Shown piece by piece: positions 38,603 through 50,463 of a DNA stretch of 64,000 bases. Made by a program: the position numbers and the translations under genes. The notes beneath the pieces are model-generated. The model was not told the origin of the DNA and did not search any database. It worked only from the letters and a program-made list of their open reading frames with translations. Origin of the DNA: Ancylostoma caninum (lineage: Eukaryota; Nematoda; Chromadorea; Rhabditida; Ancylostomatidae); contig JBAJFG010000487.1 of the NCBI GenBank assembly GCA_037903475.1, positions 1,550,001 to 1,614,000 of the forward strand, read 5' to 3'. How positions within the stretch are numbered: position 1 is the first letter of the stretch; each line of letters begins with the position of its first letter.

Positions 38603-38867
38603 TAGTGGGCAATCGTTATTGCACTGCAGAAAACTGACCGCGCCGCGCCATCTACGCGACGCGGCAGAGGACGTGATCGGGATTCCCATTTTGGCTATAG
38701 TTTCCACGGCTGGTTTTTTTTTTTCATGTGAAGGCATTCTTACACACACTCACATTTTCGCCTATAAAAGCTGCATAAACCAACAACAACGACGAATGGA
38801 AGGTCTGCGCACGCGTTAGTGGCGCGGCGCGGCCTCGTCTTCTGCGGTGCAATAACAATTGACTATC
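38603..38867. mobile_element. GC-rich MITE family E, copy 2
   Basis: Inverted ends of about 55 bp: GGGCAATCGTTATTGCACTG ... CGCGCCGCGCCATCTACGCG at the left, and CGCGTTAGTGGCGCGGCGCG ... GCGGTGCAATAACAATTGAC at the right. No coding capacity. Confidence 0.7.
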
Positions 38868-40059
38868 ACTTCAGTCGCAGCGATTTGCCTGTAACTGCTA
38901 GTACGGAGGAAAGCAAGGGGGGATAGGCTAGTGTAATCATGAATTGCACTGTTTGGTAGCGTTTCTACCGATCTATCCGTTGTTGCTCCGATGCTACCGC
39001 CTCGCAACCGTTCATCAGCTCCGTCGCAATGCGATTTCGCTCTGCTGATTTACAGGTTCTATCATGTCCTGACACGCACAATCTAGGTTTATAACGGGTT
39101 ATGACGAGCGAGGATTGTTAAGACTTGTTAGTATCTACACAACGAATGTCAGAACGTGTCAAAATCAGCTGATCGCCGCGACAAAGCTGCGACGCAGCAG
39201 CGCAGAAACGCTTACGCTCGAAACAAAGTATGGCACTAACCAAGCAAGAAGTGAGACACTGCCACAAAAAGTGAAGGTGAACTTATAAAAAATGGAATCC
39301 TCAGAGAGGAAGACAGTTGAGTAACTGCGCACCAGTGTATCCGCACAACAGTGACATCCTGAAATGACGCACGTTATCCATGTGACACAATTGTTGTGCA
39401 GTTCCGTCGGGTTACGCTGTACGTGCCCAGGTACACGTGCTAAAAAATGCGCGTACCGCTGACGACGCAACTACGACGGACGGTTCGTGACACTAATCTA
39501 CAACTGAACCACTTACAAATCAGTTTTCTGAAAGAGGTAAGAGGCACTGAGTATAATTTCAAGTGACATGATCAAGATAGCGATGTTGAACAAGGTCCGC
39601 AAGTGCAGACTTTTCAAGAAAAAGCCATTACATCAATGACAGACTGTTGTAGGGCGAAAAATCGCTGCAAAAAGTGATGAGCTGCATTTAAAGCGAGCGA
39701 ATCCGCAGTCGCTGACACTGCCCTTGAAGGAACACTGATAATCAGGTCATTTAGCACAAAAAGCATAAAAGTATGAAGGCCGAAACACAGCGATTGTACA
39801 TAACCTTTCCTTACTTCTATCGAAGGAAAATGAGTGGCAAGGGATGTGAAAAGAGTTAATTTCATATGAAAATTATGGGAAAGTTATGGCATCTTTTCGA
39901 TAAGTACTCCTGGAAGCAGTGTTTCACCTCAGAAATGGTTTTAGCATGACAAAAATCTCCAGGCGACGCTGATCACATCGGTATACATAACTACTTTCAA
40001 AGATGCCAAAGGACTCCTTTTTGAAGCCTTCCTTTTTGGAGAGTTTGAGGCATCCACTG

Positions 40060-40165
40060 CGACAATTATCACATGGAGTTGCGGAGTTGCGGTATGCCGT
40101 GGCAGCGGTGATATCGATCGCTGACGCTTCACGAGTTGCAACTCCATGTGGCAGTTGTCACAATG
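40060..40165. mobile_element. small fold-back element
   Basis: GACAATTATCACATGGAGTT and AACTCCATGTGGCAGTTGTC form inverted arms around a GATATCGATC-containing centre. Confidence 0.55.
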
Positions 40166-40439
40166 GTCACCTAAAAATCTCTAAATAGTAGGGGTTTAAA
40201 AAAGGGCTTCCCTGCAATTTTGTAAAGAGATATGCATACCGTTGTGATCAGCGTCATCTGAAGATTCTTCCGTCGTTAAAATCTCAGGTGAGACATTACT
40301 TTAAAGAGATAAGGAGGATGACAAGAAATCTTCCCGCCACTATTTTTGCGAGAAATACGTCTATTAAAATTACAATGGACAAGAATATTGATAAAATTTG
40401 GAAAATCGATTAAATTAAAGAATTCCCCCTAGTTCAGTG

Positions 40440-40605
40440 AAGACAGGAGATTGGCGGTCGAGACCGACCTCACGCATACAACGTCGCAGTCTGATTATCT
40501 GTGCATCCACACATTTCATTTATATCTCTCATACTCGCGCAATCTGGCTACTTCCTGTCCTGACCTTTTCAAACAGGTGGTGAGGCGCGTGACCTGTGTG
40601 CGGAC
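40440..40605 (+). repeat. repeat family B, copy
   Basis: ATTATCTGTGCATCCACACA core and CAAACAGGTGGTGAGGCGCG tail. Confidence 0.6.
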
Positions 40606-40867
40606 CTCGAGAATTAGAGTTTTTTTTTTGCAGATCTCCTCCTTCTCGCGAATTTATCCGCCGTACATACAATGCTAGAATTTCGAGAAGGATTTAAATA
40701 TCTGACAAGGTGTGACTAAGGCTGAAGTCGGCCGTAGCCGCCGGACAGTCGTGCGTACTGCACTCAAAACCAATAATTAGTGAAACCATAAAAGTAAGTT
40801 CGACAGTTTTCAATAGTCATATTCGCCATGGAAAACAATGCATTGAGAAGTAGATATAGAACATTGC

Positions 40868-40985
40868 AGTAACCCGGACCCACTAGCCGCGCCTCGTCAC
40901 CTGCGCCTCGGCACTCTGATCGTCTGCGCATCCGTACATTCCATTCCTATCAGTGTTCCCATTCTGGCGGCGTATGCAACCGCGT
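40868..40985 (+). repeat. repeat family B, truncated copy
   Basis: GATCGTCTGCGCATCCGTAC core with the G/C-rich head; the tail is replaced. Confidence 0.5.
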
Positions 40986-41670
40986 CCGAACGCCTGCAAC
41001 CTCCCATGACTAATCGATGTCTAATGTAAAGCTGACGCACGCAACCGCACGCATGGGTCCTATCGTTACACCATTGAGTCCAAAAAAAACGTCTCGTTCA
41101 CGCTCCAAATGAAATCATTCAAAGTTTAATTGGGCGTCAATGAGGCTCCCAATTGTACTCAGCTAACTCGGAACAAATGAGGCGTAGATAAAGACGCGAG
41201 CTTTACGGCGCAGATCTTGACAGGACGACATCTCGTCTCTAATCCAATTTTTCGCACTAAAGTTCGCTTTTCAATCGACATATAGCGTAAAAGGATCTCG
41301 GGGGGGGGGGGGGGTGAAAAGCTTTTCCAAGAATATGGTTACTGTTTTGTACAGAGGAAAACAAAAGTGAAGGTTTGTAGAAATGCAGAACAAAGAGAGT
41401 TTGTATGTGCGCTGAGCAACAGTTTTACCTTCGTTAGAGAACAAATAATAAGTAGGGGGTACAAGCATGAGTGGTCCATAAATAAAAGCATGAGTTGCAC
41501 GCGTTTTCATCGCGTAATTCCGCTCAAAATCAGGATTGTCAGGAGCATTGAATTAGCGTGAAGATCCGGAAAAATGGGAGACTTTGGAGAAGGGAGTTCT
41601 ACCGAAACTGGTCATGATCACTCAGTTACCATCTACCTATCATGGCTGCATATCCAGGCTCTGCTAGTGG

Positions 41671-41755
41671 CGGACGTAATGTGAGGGAGGGTGGGGAGGG
41701 GGGGGGGAGAAAGAGAGAAGGGGAATGAAAACTGGGGTGCTGGGATGTCCGCCAC
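41671..41755. mobile_element. short relative of the hAT MITE
   Basis: AGTGGCGGAC at the left and GTCCGCCAC at the right with a G-rich interior, as in the 62.8 kb element. The duplication is not clear. Confidence 0.45.
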
Positions 41756-42426
41756 ACTTTGCAGGACCGGGGCGACCGGAACTATGGGAACAAATCCGGT
41801 GAAAAAAGTAATTTTGAACTCAAATTAATAAAATTTGTTGTCCGAGGAACAACAATAAATAGGAGTTCGAAACTGGCGAAACTCCACTGGCCCTTGAAGT
41901 CCTTTAGTTCTCAGAACGGAAATGAGTATAGACAGTATGAGCAATATATGTAGCTACCCTATGAAGGATATACAAAAAACCCTACAAAAGAGAAAAAACC
42001 CTTATTACAGCCTCTTTGGTCTAGGAAAAACCAATGGTAAGCAACCATCTTTCTTGAACACTGGAAGAAATAAAAATAATAAATGATGATAAGTAGTTTT
42101 TTTGGAAGTAATAAAGGAAATATTTAAGGAACTGAAAATAGGTTACCACAAAATGTTTACCTGTTCTATGTGATTTTGGAGAATCTTCCTACTTCCACCT
42201 CCCCCCCCCCCCCCATAATCACCCCGCTTTGGTTCCAACAACCATCCCCGTTGTCTGTTACCAAGCCGAATCTTCCCCCAAAAGAATGTTCTGGAAGCCC
42301 CACTACTAGAATTAGAGCATGTTATTCCTAAGGCAAGAAGTATCCTCCCACTTATTCGAAGGCCAAAGCATAGAAGAAAAGCAGAAAAGGACGAAATGAG
42401 CAGAAATAAATAGAAAATTGCTTTTA

Positions 42427-42546
42427 AGGCATGCGTGCATCGTCAAGATTACCCAGGGTAAAAGTGTTGACGCCCGTGTCAAAGGTGGGTGAATTTGGGT
42501 GGTGTTAGCACGTTCACCCTGTGTATCTTCAATGATGTAGGCGGCC
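42427..42546. mobile_element. MITE family A, copy
   Basis: TGCATCGTCAAGATTACCCA at the left, CACGTTCACCCTGTGTATCT at the right, 120 bp. Confidence 0.6.
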
Positions 42547-43998
42547 TCAAAATAATTTACACATGTATAACACAGCAAAATGTTGGTAGAACAAACGGAA
42601 GTGATAGAAAGCGATACGGGCGATGCGCCAAGGACGAGCAATGAGAAATGAGGGAAATTACGATCCTATGAGGTCGAGTGCGTCCGTTTCTATTTCCAAG
42701 ACGAGCTGGGAATTTCTCAATGTTTCCAGTGCTTTCCAGGATTTGTTATTAGTGCAAAATTGCGTCCGAAAATCACCTAAAGCGATTAACAAATTCTCAA
42801 CAAACAAATTCGCTCAAAAACAACATGTGACCGTCGATTAACGGTCGCCAGTGTTTTCCGTCCAGTAACTGTTTGACGACGGTGATGTTTTCCAGAAGAC
42901 TAAGCAGCTTTCCAGACAGTTTCAATAAGACCTACTGTTCCGCCGGGTAAACACGAACGTGTACTGGCGACTCAGTCAACGTCAAAGTTCTAACCAACAC
43001 CCCCACTTCCGCCAGCCAATTCGGCCCACCTGTGGAGATGAGCGCTCAGCGAACGGGGGTTACAAAAGGCAAGGTCGCTTGTAGCCGACATGGAAAAAGA
43101 CACTTGACACGGGGCTAGACGAAGACATCTACATGAATGTAGATCAATTGACGTGCCCCCGGTCGACTACCCGGCTCGTCAATCATGTCTAATACGTAAT
43201 TGTGCGCGTAATTATACCTGTGGTGTGTACTTCACGCGCAACCTTCAAGATTACGCCGGCAAAAAGCGGCTGTTCATGAGAAATTATTATAATAATGCAG
43301 CAGGTGGTGCACTTTGGCGTCATTGCTGGATTCTGGTAATCCGGGAAGCAGGTAAAAATTGTGGGCGTTGATTTGATTAAAGACGAGTTAATAAAAGCAT
43401 ACCTTTTTGCCGACATTACGTTAATAGTAGGGTACTGACCGATTAACAACTGAATAAATTTAGTCAACTAACACATATATTGTTTAGAAGCTTAACTAGG
43501 AACGATTTTCTCTAAACTTTATTTACAAATCCGGCAAAAACCTCTAAAACCCTTTTTTTCCTTCCTCCAGGCATGTGGTGCTTTTCCTTTTCCGAATATT
43601 CCAATTGTCAACCTAATTTTTTGGATACCAAACATTTCTGACTCCCAGAGGAGGTTTTTAGAGTGGAAAAACTGGAGTCTTTGCTACTTTGGAGGCTAAA
43701 GCGGAAAAATTCCTAAGGCTCCTAGAAACGTTGACTTTTTCACCAGAAATTTAAAGTAAATATTCAGACCGGTACAGGTTAGCGCAGAAAGCGGGACGGT
43801 AAGTCGCATCCGTTTATCACATGTTTTTTTTTCAATTTGGAATTTTCTTATGATGAAAATGTAATGTCTGTTACACACCAAGTGAGCCAGGGTTTTGGTT
43901 AGCGGTGAGGGGGGGGGGGAGGAGGAGCTGCCAGGGAATGACAAATAAAAAATATACGAAACTGATGATTCCCTTCTACTTCAATGCACGTTTCTATT

Positions 43999-44075
43999 GG
44001 GTTGGGCAATAAATTCGTGAGGTTTTTCAACTTGGTTTTTGAGTGAGTCTTAAACTTTATCCAATCGCATGTCCT
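43999..44075. mobile_element. solo mariner-like terminal sequence
   Basis: Reads TTGGGTTGGGCAATAAATTC then GTGAGGTTTTTCAAC, similar to mariner terminal repeats. No transposase or matching opposite end was seen nearby. Confidence 0.4.
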
Positions 44076-44396
44076 AGGTAGTTTTGTGGCTCTTACGTTA
44101 CTTTTTACAAATGTTATAACCGATTCCTTGAATATCCAGTCTATTTTGCTTTCTATAGCGTGAAAACTGACCCTTCAACTCGACAACAGCGGGAATCTCA
44201 GAGACCTCCTACTCTGCGACTTCACTTGGTGAGCAAATGCAGCCAAAGCGATTAGAGACGTAAACGACGCCTATAAGGAAAGCTTTGCTGCTGAAAATGC
44301 AGCATAGAAAAGAATATCCTTATCAGAGAGCTCAATTCTTACCTGTGAGATGACCTCACTCTTAACGCGCAGTTTGTGAAACAATGCGCCGATTAA

Positions 44397-44643
44397 GGGT
44401 AATTTATACTGGCTGCGTGCGTCAGTCGCGCATCAGTCGCACGCATCCATTTGCAAGGGATTTTCCATGAAGACCGGTCAACACGACATGTACATCCCCA
44501 ATGAAAAGAACGCACGGACGCCGCCAGACCGTGAACGCGTGCGTCTGAGCTGCGACTGCGATACGACTGCTATGCGACTGGGGCCTATTCTTCATCATAG
44601 AGACGCACGCGCGTCAGTCGCACGCATCCAGTATAAATTGCCC
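44397..44643. mobile_element. MITE with GGGTAATTTATACTGG ends
   Basis: Terminal inverted repeat GGGTAATTTATACTGG at the left and CCAGTATAAATTGCCC at the right. Just inside each end are CAGTCGC/GCGACTG-type motifs repeated several times in both orientations. About 247 bp, no coding capacity. Confidence 0.7.
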
Positions 44644-45014
44644 TTTATCCGCTGGATTTTGCTCTAGACCTAAAGAACAATCACTACGGATGCCAAGTCT
44701 CCGCATAACCTAACTTCTACTGGTTCGCTCTGTGAATGTGACTTCGTTGTCCATCGAAAACCGCACGGACTTATTGCCGAACCCAATATTTAACTACATG
44801 AATATTTCAAGTAGACTGAATTTTCAAAATTATTCGGATAAATTGCTTGGTCACCTATTTCTCATGAAATTTCTATACTTGAGGTGGAAACTAGTTGCCA
44901 AATAGAGATACATATAGAGTGCTCCAGTGCCTCGGAGCTGCGTATCATATCATAATATGTAGAATAAGGAATAGAATGTCGATCGGGAATGAGAATGGTA
45001 ATTCTAATGAAATA

Positions 45015-45186
45015 CAGTCCTTGTCGGAAAGACAGACGAATTCCGTCACTGCAGAAACGCGGTGGGACCTAAACGATGTGTGCGGAGAGAGCATGCTCCA
45101 GGTGAGAGAGTTCACTAGGTCCCACCGCGATTCTGCGGCCGCAACGATGTGAAACCGCAATTCGTCTATCTTTTCGACAAGGACTG
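45015..45186. mobile_element. TA-flanked fold-back MITE, 172 bp
   Basis: Arms start CAGTCCTTGTCGGAAAGACA and end with the complement; inner arms share GCGGTGGGACCT. TA at 45013-45014 and 45187-45188. No coding capacity. Directly abuts a copy of the GTCTGCGCATCCACA repeat. Confidence 0.75.
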
Positions 45187-45187
45187 T

Positions 45188-45240
45188 ATGTGGATGCGCA
45201 GACAGCCAGAGCATCGCGGATCGAAGTAGTGGAGGTATTA
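45188..45240 (-). repeat. repeat family B, short inverted copy
   Basis: TATGTGGATGCGCAGACAGC directly beside the 45.0 kb MITE. Confidence 0.45.
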
Positions 45241-45620
45241 GAGGTGTTCGAGGTAGTGGTGGTAGTGGAAGTAGTGGGGTTGGCGATGAGTGGACCAGTA
45301 CCCACTTTCCTCAGTTCTACATAACTTTAGTTGTTCAAACGGCTGTCAGCTACGATTTTTACTTTAAATCCGCGAGAAGGTATCAAAAGTGCAGCGGGGG
45401 AATAGGCGGAAATCACCTGGAATTTCAATGAAAGGCAACGAATACACCCGGAAACCTGCTGTATGAGAAAGCGCTGTTATAATGATTGGAAGGAGAACTA
45501 GTCTAAAGGCAGATGCATGCCTTTGTCACGCTTCGCCAAACTTTTGTAGAAGAAGCGCAAGACATTCACGGCTGAGATGAATTATGAAGAAGGAATACAG
45601 AAAGCGAAAGCGTGAAAATC

Positions 45621-45700
45621 GAGGCCGCATGCATCAGTGGCATCACCCAAACGGTAAACGTGTTAACACTTCACACATCTACACATCTTCAACACGGACC
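45621..45700. mobile_element. MITE family A, diverged copy
   Basis: GAGGCCGCATGCATCAGTGG then AAACGGTAAACGTGTTAACA; the right end is lost. Confidence 0.45.
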
Positions 45701-46234
45701 AAAAAAGCAACAGAACAGAGGTCTTAGAGATTACTTGAAACCGTCCAAAGAAAGCGAAATTGTTCTTTTCCCCTATATTCCACCGCTGTATTTAAGAAGT
45801 CTCACCGCGCTTTTGGTGAAATTTCTCCCCTTGTATTAGAATAACACCCATGTACAGTCAGTTGAGGGGCCTTATGCAAATTCCAAGAATTTTTTAGGAG
45901 TCGAGATCTCGGTTAGATAACCACGTTCCCCATTTAGGAACAATCTATCTTATTTATTTATTACCGATTTAGGAACAAAAAATCTGCCATTCAGAGGATG
46001 ACGTATCAATAGATGTCGTGCGCCAATATTTTAGCCTCGGGTCAGATTATTAGCGGTGGAGCATACCATTATCTGTTCCCTAACAAGCTTACAAGAGAAG
46101 TGCACGAAATTAAGTTGCTAATTCGAGGTGACACCTATACTGTTCGAGAGCCTGTCCAAAATCACGCCCAACCACATACTTGGAATTTGCTATGTGGTTA
46201 ATGGAAGCACAGGAGAAGAATGCAAAACTTTGCG

Positions 46235-46315
46235 CACACAGGAGGACTTGATCCTGCCAGCAGGTTCCCCAAGAGCGAGAGACTTACCATTGCGCCACAA
46301 CCATTTGCCATTGCT
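46235..46315 (-). repeat. tRNA-derived SINE-like sequence
   Basis: The minus strand reads GTGGCGCAATGGTAAGTCTC then GGATCAAGTCCTCC, A- and B-box-like at tRNA spacing. No acceptor stem. Confidence 0.45.
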
Positions 46316-46914
46316 AACTAGTACCCCTGCACTCGTACAGCCCTATCATATGCGCCTGCTAAAAACAGGCGTAACTATTCACAAAGACAAGACTCACTAA
46401 GGATGAAAATAGATGAGAAACCAGCGTTGCGAGCTGCACAAGGCAGTGGACACCAAGCCACAATTCCTTAGTATCCATAGCGTACTCCCCTTGCTTCACG
46501 TGGTATTCTGAGCTTCTGTAGACCAATTAGCAAATTTCAAGTATAAATTCTAACACCATGTTGGACAGGCTTTTATCCGTATACGTATATCTCCTTGGGG
46601 TTTAGCAGCTTTTCTTCGTGCAGTCCCTTGTTAGCAAGACCTGTGACTTTAGAATGTAGCATACTAAATACGTAGGAATATTAGACTAATATTCGGACTG
46701 GAAATAAGTCAAAATTTATTTATTTATTATACACAGTGCCAAGGCACAATGCTTCCCTTCAACACGAAGGTAATAAATGAGAGGGTTTTGAAAGTTCCAC
46801 AGAGAAAAAGTTCAGAGAGATATTCATGACGCAGACTGAGCAAGGCCTTCATTAGTTTCGGACAACATCTATCATCATTTCGGACATCGTTCATCAAGGG
46901 ATTTTCTATTCAGA

Positions 46915-47035
46915 TATTCACGTGATCACCTGTTTGGACACGCCCAGACAGGAAGCGGGAATATCGATCAAGAATGGAAACCGTCATATCAATGAAATCT
47001 GAGGATGCGCAGACAGTCACAGCGTAGGCCGCGAC
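46915..47035 (-). repeat. repeat family B, inverted copy
   Basis: TGATCACCTGTTTGGACACG start and GAGGATGCGCAGACAGTCAC core. Confidence 0.55.
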
Positions 47036-49676
47036 TAATAAAATCAATTCTGCTGCATGTGAACAAATTATTCGAATATTATGACATCTTAATTATTCCA
47101 GTGGATGAATTCCTGGAACAACCCACTCTTCAAAGAGATCAAATGGATAAGCTGTTCGAACATTCGATGGCCTAATTGAATATATTCGATACAGCAACAT
47201 CTGTGAGAAATTGTTGCCTTCAATAGGGTTTACTGCACACGAAATTTCATATGAAAATAGGGAAAACCGTGAAATTTTGCTTTTTTTGCCATGACAAGGA
47301 ACAAATCGTTTGTTAATTTGCAAAGAGCAGGTTTATAACTGCGACTACTACAAAAACCACCGCTTTTTGCGGACGAGTTGACTTGTTCTCCTCGCAAAAC
47401 ATTTACAAATGACTGCTGGATCTCTGCGTTAAACGCAAACGACGCTAACGCTAATGATCTCGGACGTTTGGGCGTTTATGCGTATTCTCAAAAGCCAGTA
47501 GCCATTATCGTCGAAGCAATAAGGAAAGAATAGCGGTTGACAAGGGTGAAGAATGAATAGTTTCCAGTAGAGCGAAAGAGAGACAGAGACCCTGAAGAAC
47601 ATGAAAAAGCCGTCATAAAAGCGGTTTTTTTTTTTCGAGGAGGCGCCATTTGTTGGAAGGTCACGACAGTGAGAGCTCTAAGTCATATAGACGTAGCTGT
47701 ATAACAGCGATTATGTTCCGTGAATACCGGTTCAACTAGCGTCGTATGAAGGTAAAATTCACCGAAGAAGAGGGTCAGAAAACTGGGAAATAAAGACAAA
47801 CCAGCGTCAACGAAATGTGAAGAATTTGTGAAGGCCCACGACCAAACGTTAAAAAAAACTTCAAGAATAAGAATAGAATATGTAGATACATCACGCCGAT
47901 AAATTTGCCTCTCAATACATACACAATTCAATATACATAAAAAATTGTGCCACCATTCCTAGTGGCTCGACATATTTTCCAAAAAAAAAAATTCTTTCGC
48001 CGAATTATCCATTTTGTACCGTATTACCATTTTTGTAGGGTTTCGATAGGTATAGTCCGTTTCAAAAACGACGATAGTTGAGCACTCGTGCCAGTGACAT
48101 GCATTTCTCGTCTACCTCTCCAAATACTGCACTATTTCTCGCATTCTCTCATTCTCTGATTTCTGCGCAACTACGTTTCCCCGTGAAACACACTATATGC
48201 AGTAGACACGCTGCCTCATAGAATCCTCTCAAATTTTACACATTTAGGGGGGGGGGGGTTGGAGGGTACCTTAGACGCTAACCACAACCGTCAATATCAA
48301 TTTGTAAGTCACTACAACCTCATGCCAAAATCTGCACTTTCTTTTTACCTATTTCGTACAGTGATCCTGTCGTGATCTAATAAAAACGAGATCACGGTAA
48401 AAAATAGATAGAATATCAGTGTTCAGCACCCGAAATAGCCCCCCCCCCCTCACCTACCCCCTAAGAAAACTTCGAAGAGATTCCGTAAGACGCCGTAGCC
48501 ACCGTATACCTATCAATACCATATTCGTGTTTGCCACCCGACATGGCCCATTTGCAGAATTTCAGCAATAAAAATCGATATTTTTTGGATCACAGATGTG
48601 GAGTAAAGCTATAAAATTATAACGAACAGTAGCACATACCAGATCATGAATTACAAGCAATGCACCTCAATACCTACCTTAAGAATCATGGTGAAAAAAG
48701 GATTTCTAAGACACATTGATGCATAGCGGTCAGTTGGAGGCCATAAATTTTCTCAAAAATTAGTCACCATCAATTTTATTATACAATCGTTGAGAGCAAA
48801 AAAAGGGAAGGAATCCAAAGTCTGAGTGGTGGCTCGAGAGGTTATAGGGAAAAGAGAACTGATGTGCCCAAAGGGAACCATTGATTGGAGGACTACCGTA
48901 GGTCAAATTATTGACGATGATCTAGTGGGGCCAATGATGAGTTTTAGAAGTTATTATGCGACAGTACACTAGTCACTGAGCCATATTTGTTCACTTGAAA
49001 ACATGTGGGAAACGCGGAACAAATATAAAACGCTATACATATGCATAAATATGTATCTGCGGCCAGGGGGGAGGGGTAGAGGTAGGGAATCGAGATGCCT
49101 AAAACCTTAGGGATTCGGGTACAAAAACTAAAACAGTAAAAATACCAATTTTAGTATCTATAATATTTAAAAGTGTGTTTTATTATAGCAGAAAATGTCA
49201 AAAATAAGCCAAGGTAGAAATGTGAAAATAATTGAGATATTCAATGATACAACGCTCTCAGCTCACTTCACTGCACAGAAGTTCAAATTAACCCCGACTC
49301 TTCCTTATATACGTAATGACCCGCAAGAGAGCCCAAAGAAGTGAGGGCATCCGCTTGGCTAAGAGGTTTGCCCAATATGGCTAAGATCCGCGGTAAATAA
49401 ACCCGTGACGTCGTCCCAAGGAAGAATGGAACGTGTTTCTTACGTAACAATAAGGACGACGTCGCAGACGTGATGGAGGTCCAATTTGCACGACGAGAGC
49501 CAGTTTCAGGAGCGGATTACCAGGCGTCGCAGTGCACGCATGCGCAGAGAGTGAAATGAGGAAATCGAGTGTGGAGGACCGGATGTGACGATGAGCTTAT
49601 TCGCCCGCAATTGTTGCCTTCTAATGCACACCATAAGGAGCAAACCCCGAAAAAAAGCATTCCTTAAAAAATAAAC

Positions 49677-49842
49677 CTTGCAGGACAGCCGACACATTGA
49701 ATTGCACCTTCTCACTTCGGATGGACCTAGATTGACGAGTGGTCTTGCCTGAATACCTTCCATACGGTCATCTCTGGGGATTAAAGCGTTTTTTACCTGG
49801 ATTAAGGAAGCATTTGTGGTTATTACTCGCCGCTCTAATCGG
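49677..49842 (-). CDS. candidate internal exon with four cysteines, unrecognised
   Basis: 55-codon minus-strand exon between a strong acceptor (GTGAGTTTCAG) and donor GTTTAT, starting in phase 2 and ending in phase 0. It contains RDDRMEGIQARPLVNLGPSE and ends RRCNSMCRLSCK. Composition is protein-like. The best upstream donor (GTGAGC near 49897) does not give a compatible phase, so the gene structure is unresolved. It lies beside a mariner remnant, and a repeat origin cannot be excluded. Confidence 0.3.
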
Positions 49843-49962
49843 CTGAAACTCACGACCGACCAGTTCAGTTTTTTTCACGAGAAATTCTTTGCGCTCACCT
49901 GGCTCAATGTCAGATGTGTGCAGATTGAAATGGGTGGTGAACGATGGAAGCAGTGACTGCCT

Positions 49963-50382
49963 GTTGGGTTGTTCAGAAAATAATTGGGATTTTTAAGCGT
50001 TGCAAAAAAAATTTCATTCTCTCACAATGAAAGATCGTTAATCAATTATATATCTTCTATTGTATCCGTCCACCTATTGCCCTCTTTCTGGTAATTTCGT
50101 AACCCCTCTCTTGCAGAATTTCATGTCTTTTTCAGCGAAAAACTGGGCCACATAAGATTTGATATCCTTATCTTCGATGATGGTTTTCCCATTCAAGTAC
50201 CTCTGCCACGATAGAAATAAATAGTAGTCAGATGGCGCAAGATAAAGGCTGTATGGTGGATGCAACATCCAAGCTCCAATTATTTTTTGCCGAGACGCCA
50301 AGGATGTATGCAGCATTGCCTTGGTGCAAGACCCTTTCTTTACGACTCGCCAATTCTGGTCGTTTTTTTTAAACTGATTCAT
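49963..50382 (-). mobile_element. mariner element 3' remnant with transposase C-terminus
   Basis: The minus-strand frame 50074-50382 encodes the C-terminal third of a mariner transposase: HTSLASRQKI, HPPYSLYLAPSDYYLF (last catalytic Asp in PSDY), YLNGKTI and KLPERGQ. The outer end near 49963 reads TGTTGGGTTGTTCAGAAA, like a mariner terminal repeat. The upstream catalytic residues are absent, so it is not functional. Confidence 0.8.
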
Positions 50383-50463
50383 CTAATTTCATCAATACAC
50401 AGGTGTGGATTGACATTCTGGCTCCTTGGAAACACATCAAAATATTGGATATCCCACCTTCGT

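Larger units (their letters stand above)
33341..49676. other. 16-kb repeat-rich desert
   Basis: Family B and E repeats, small MITEs, G/C homopolymers and SINE-like pieces; no splice-supported coding sequence found. Short protein-like patches at 42.62-42.84 and 43.15-43.28 kb are ambiguous between strands. Confidence 0.4.
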
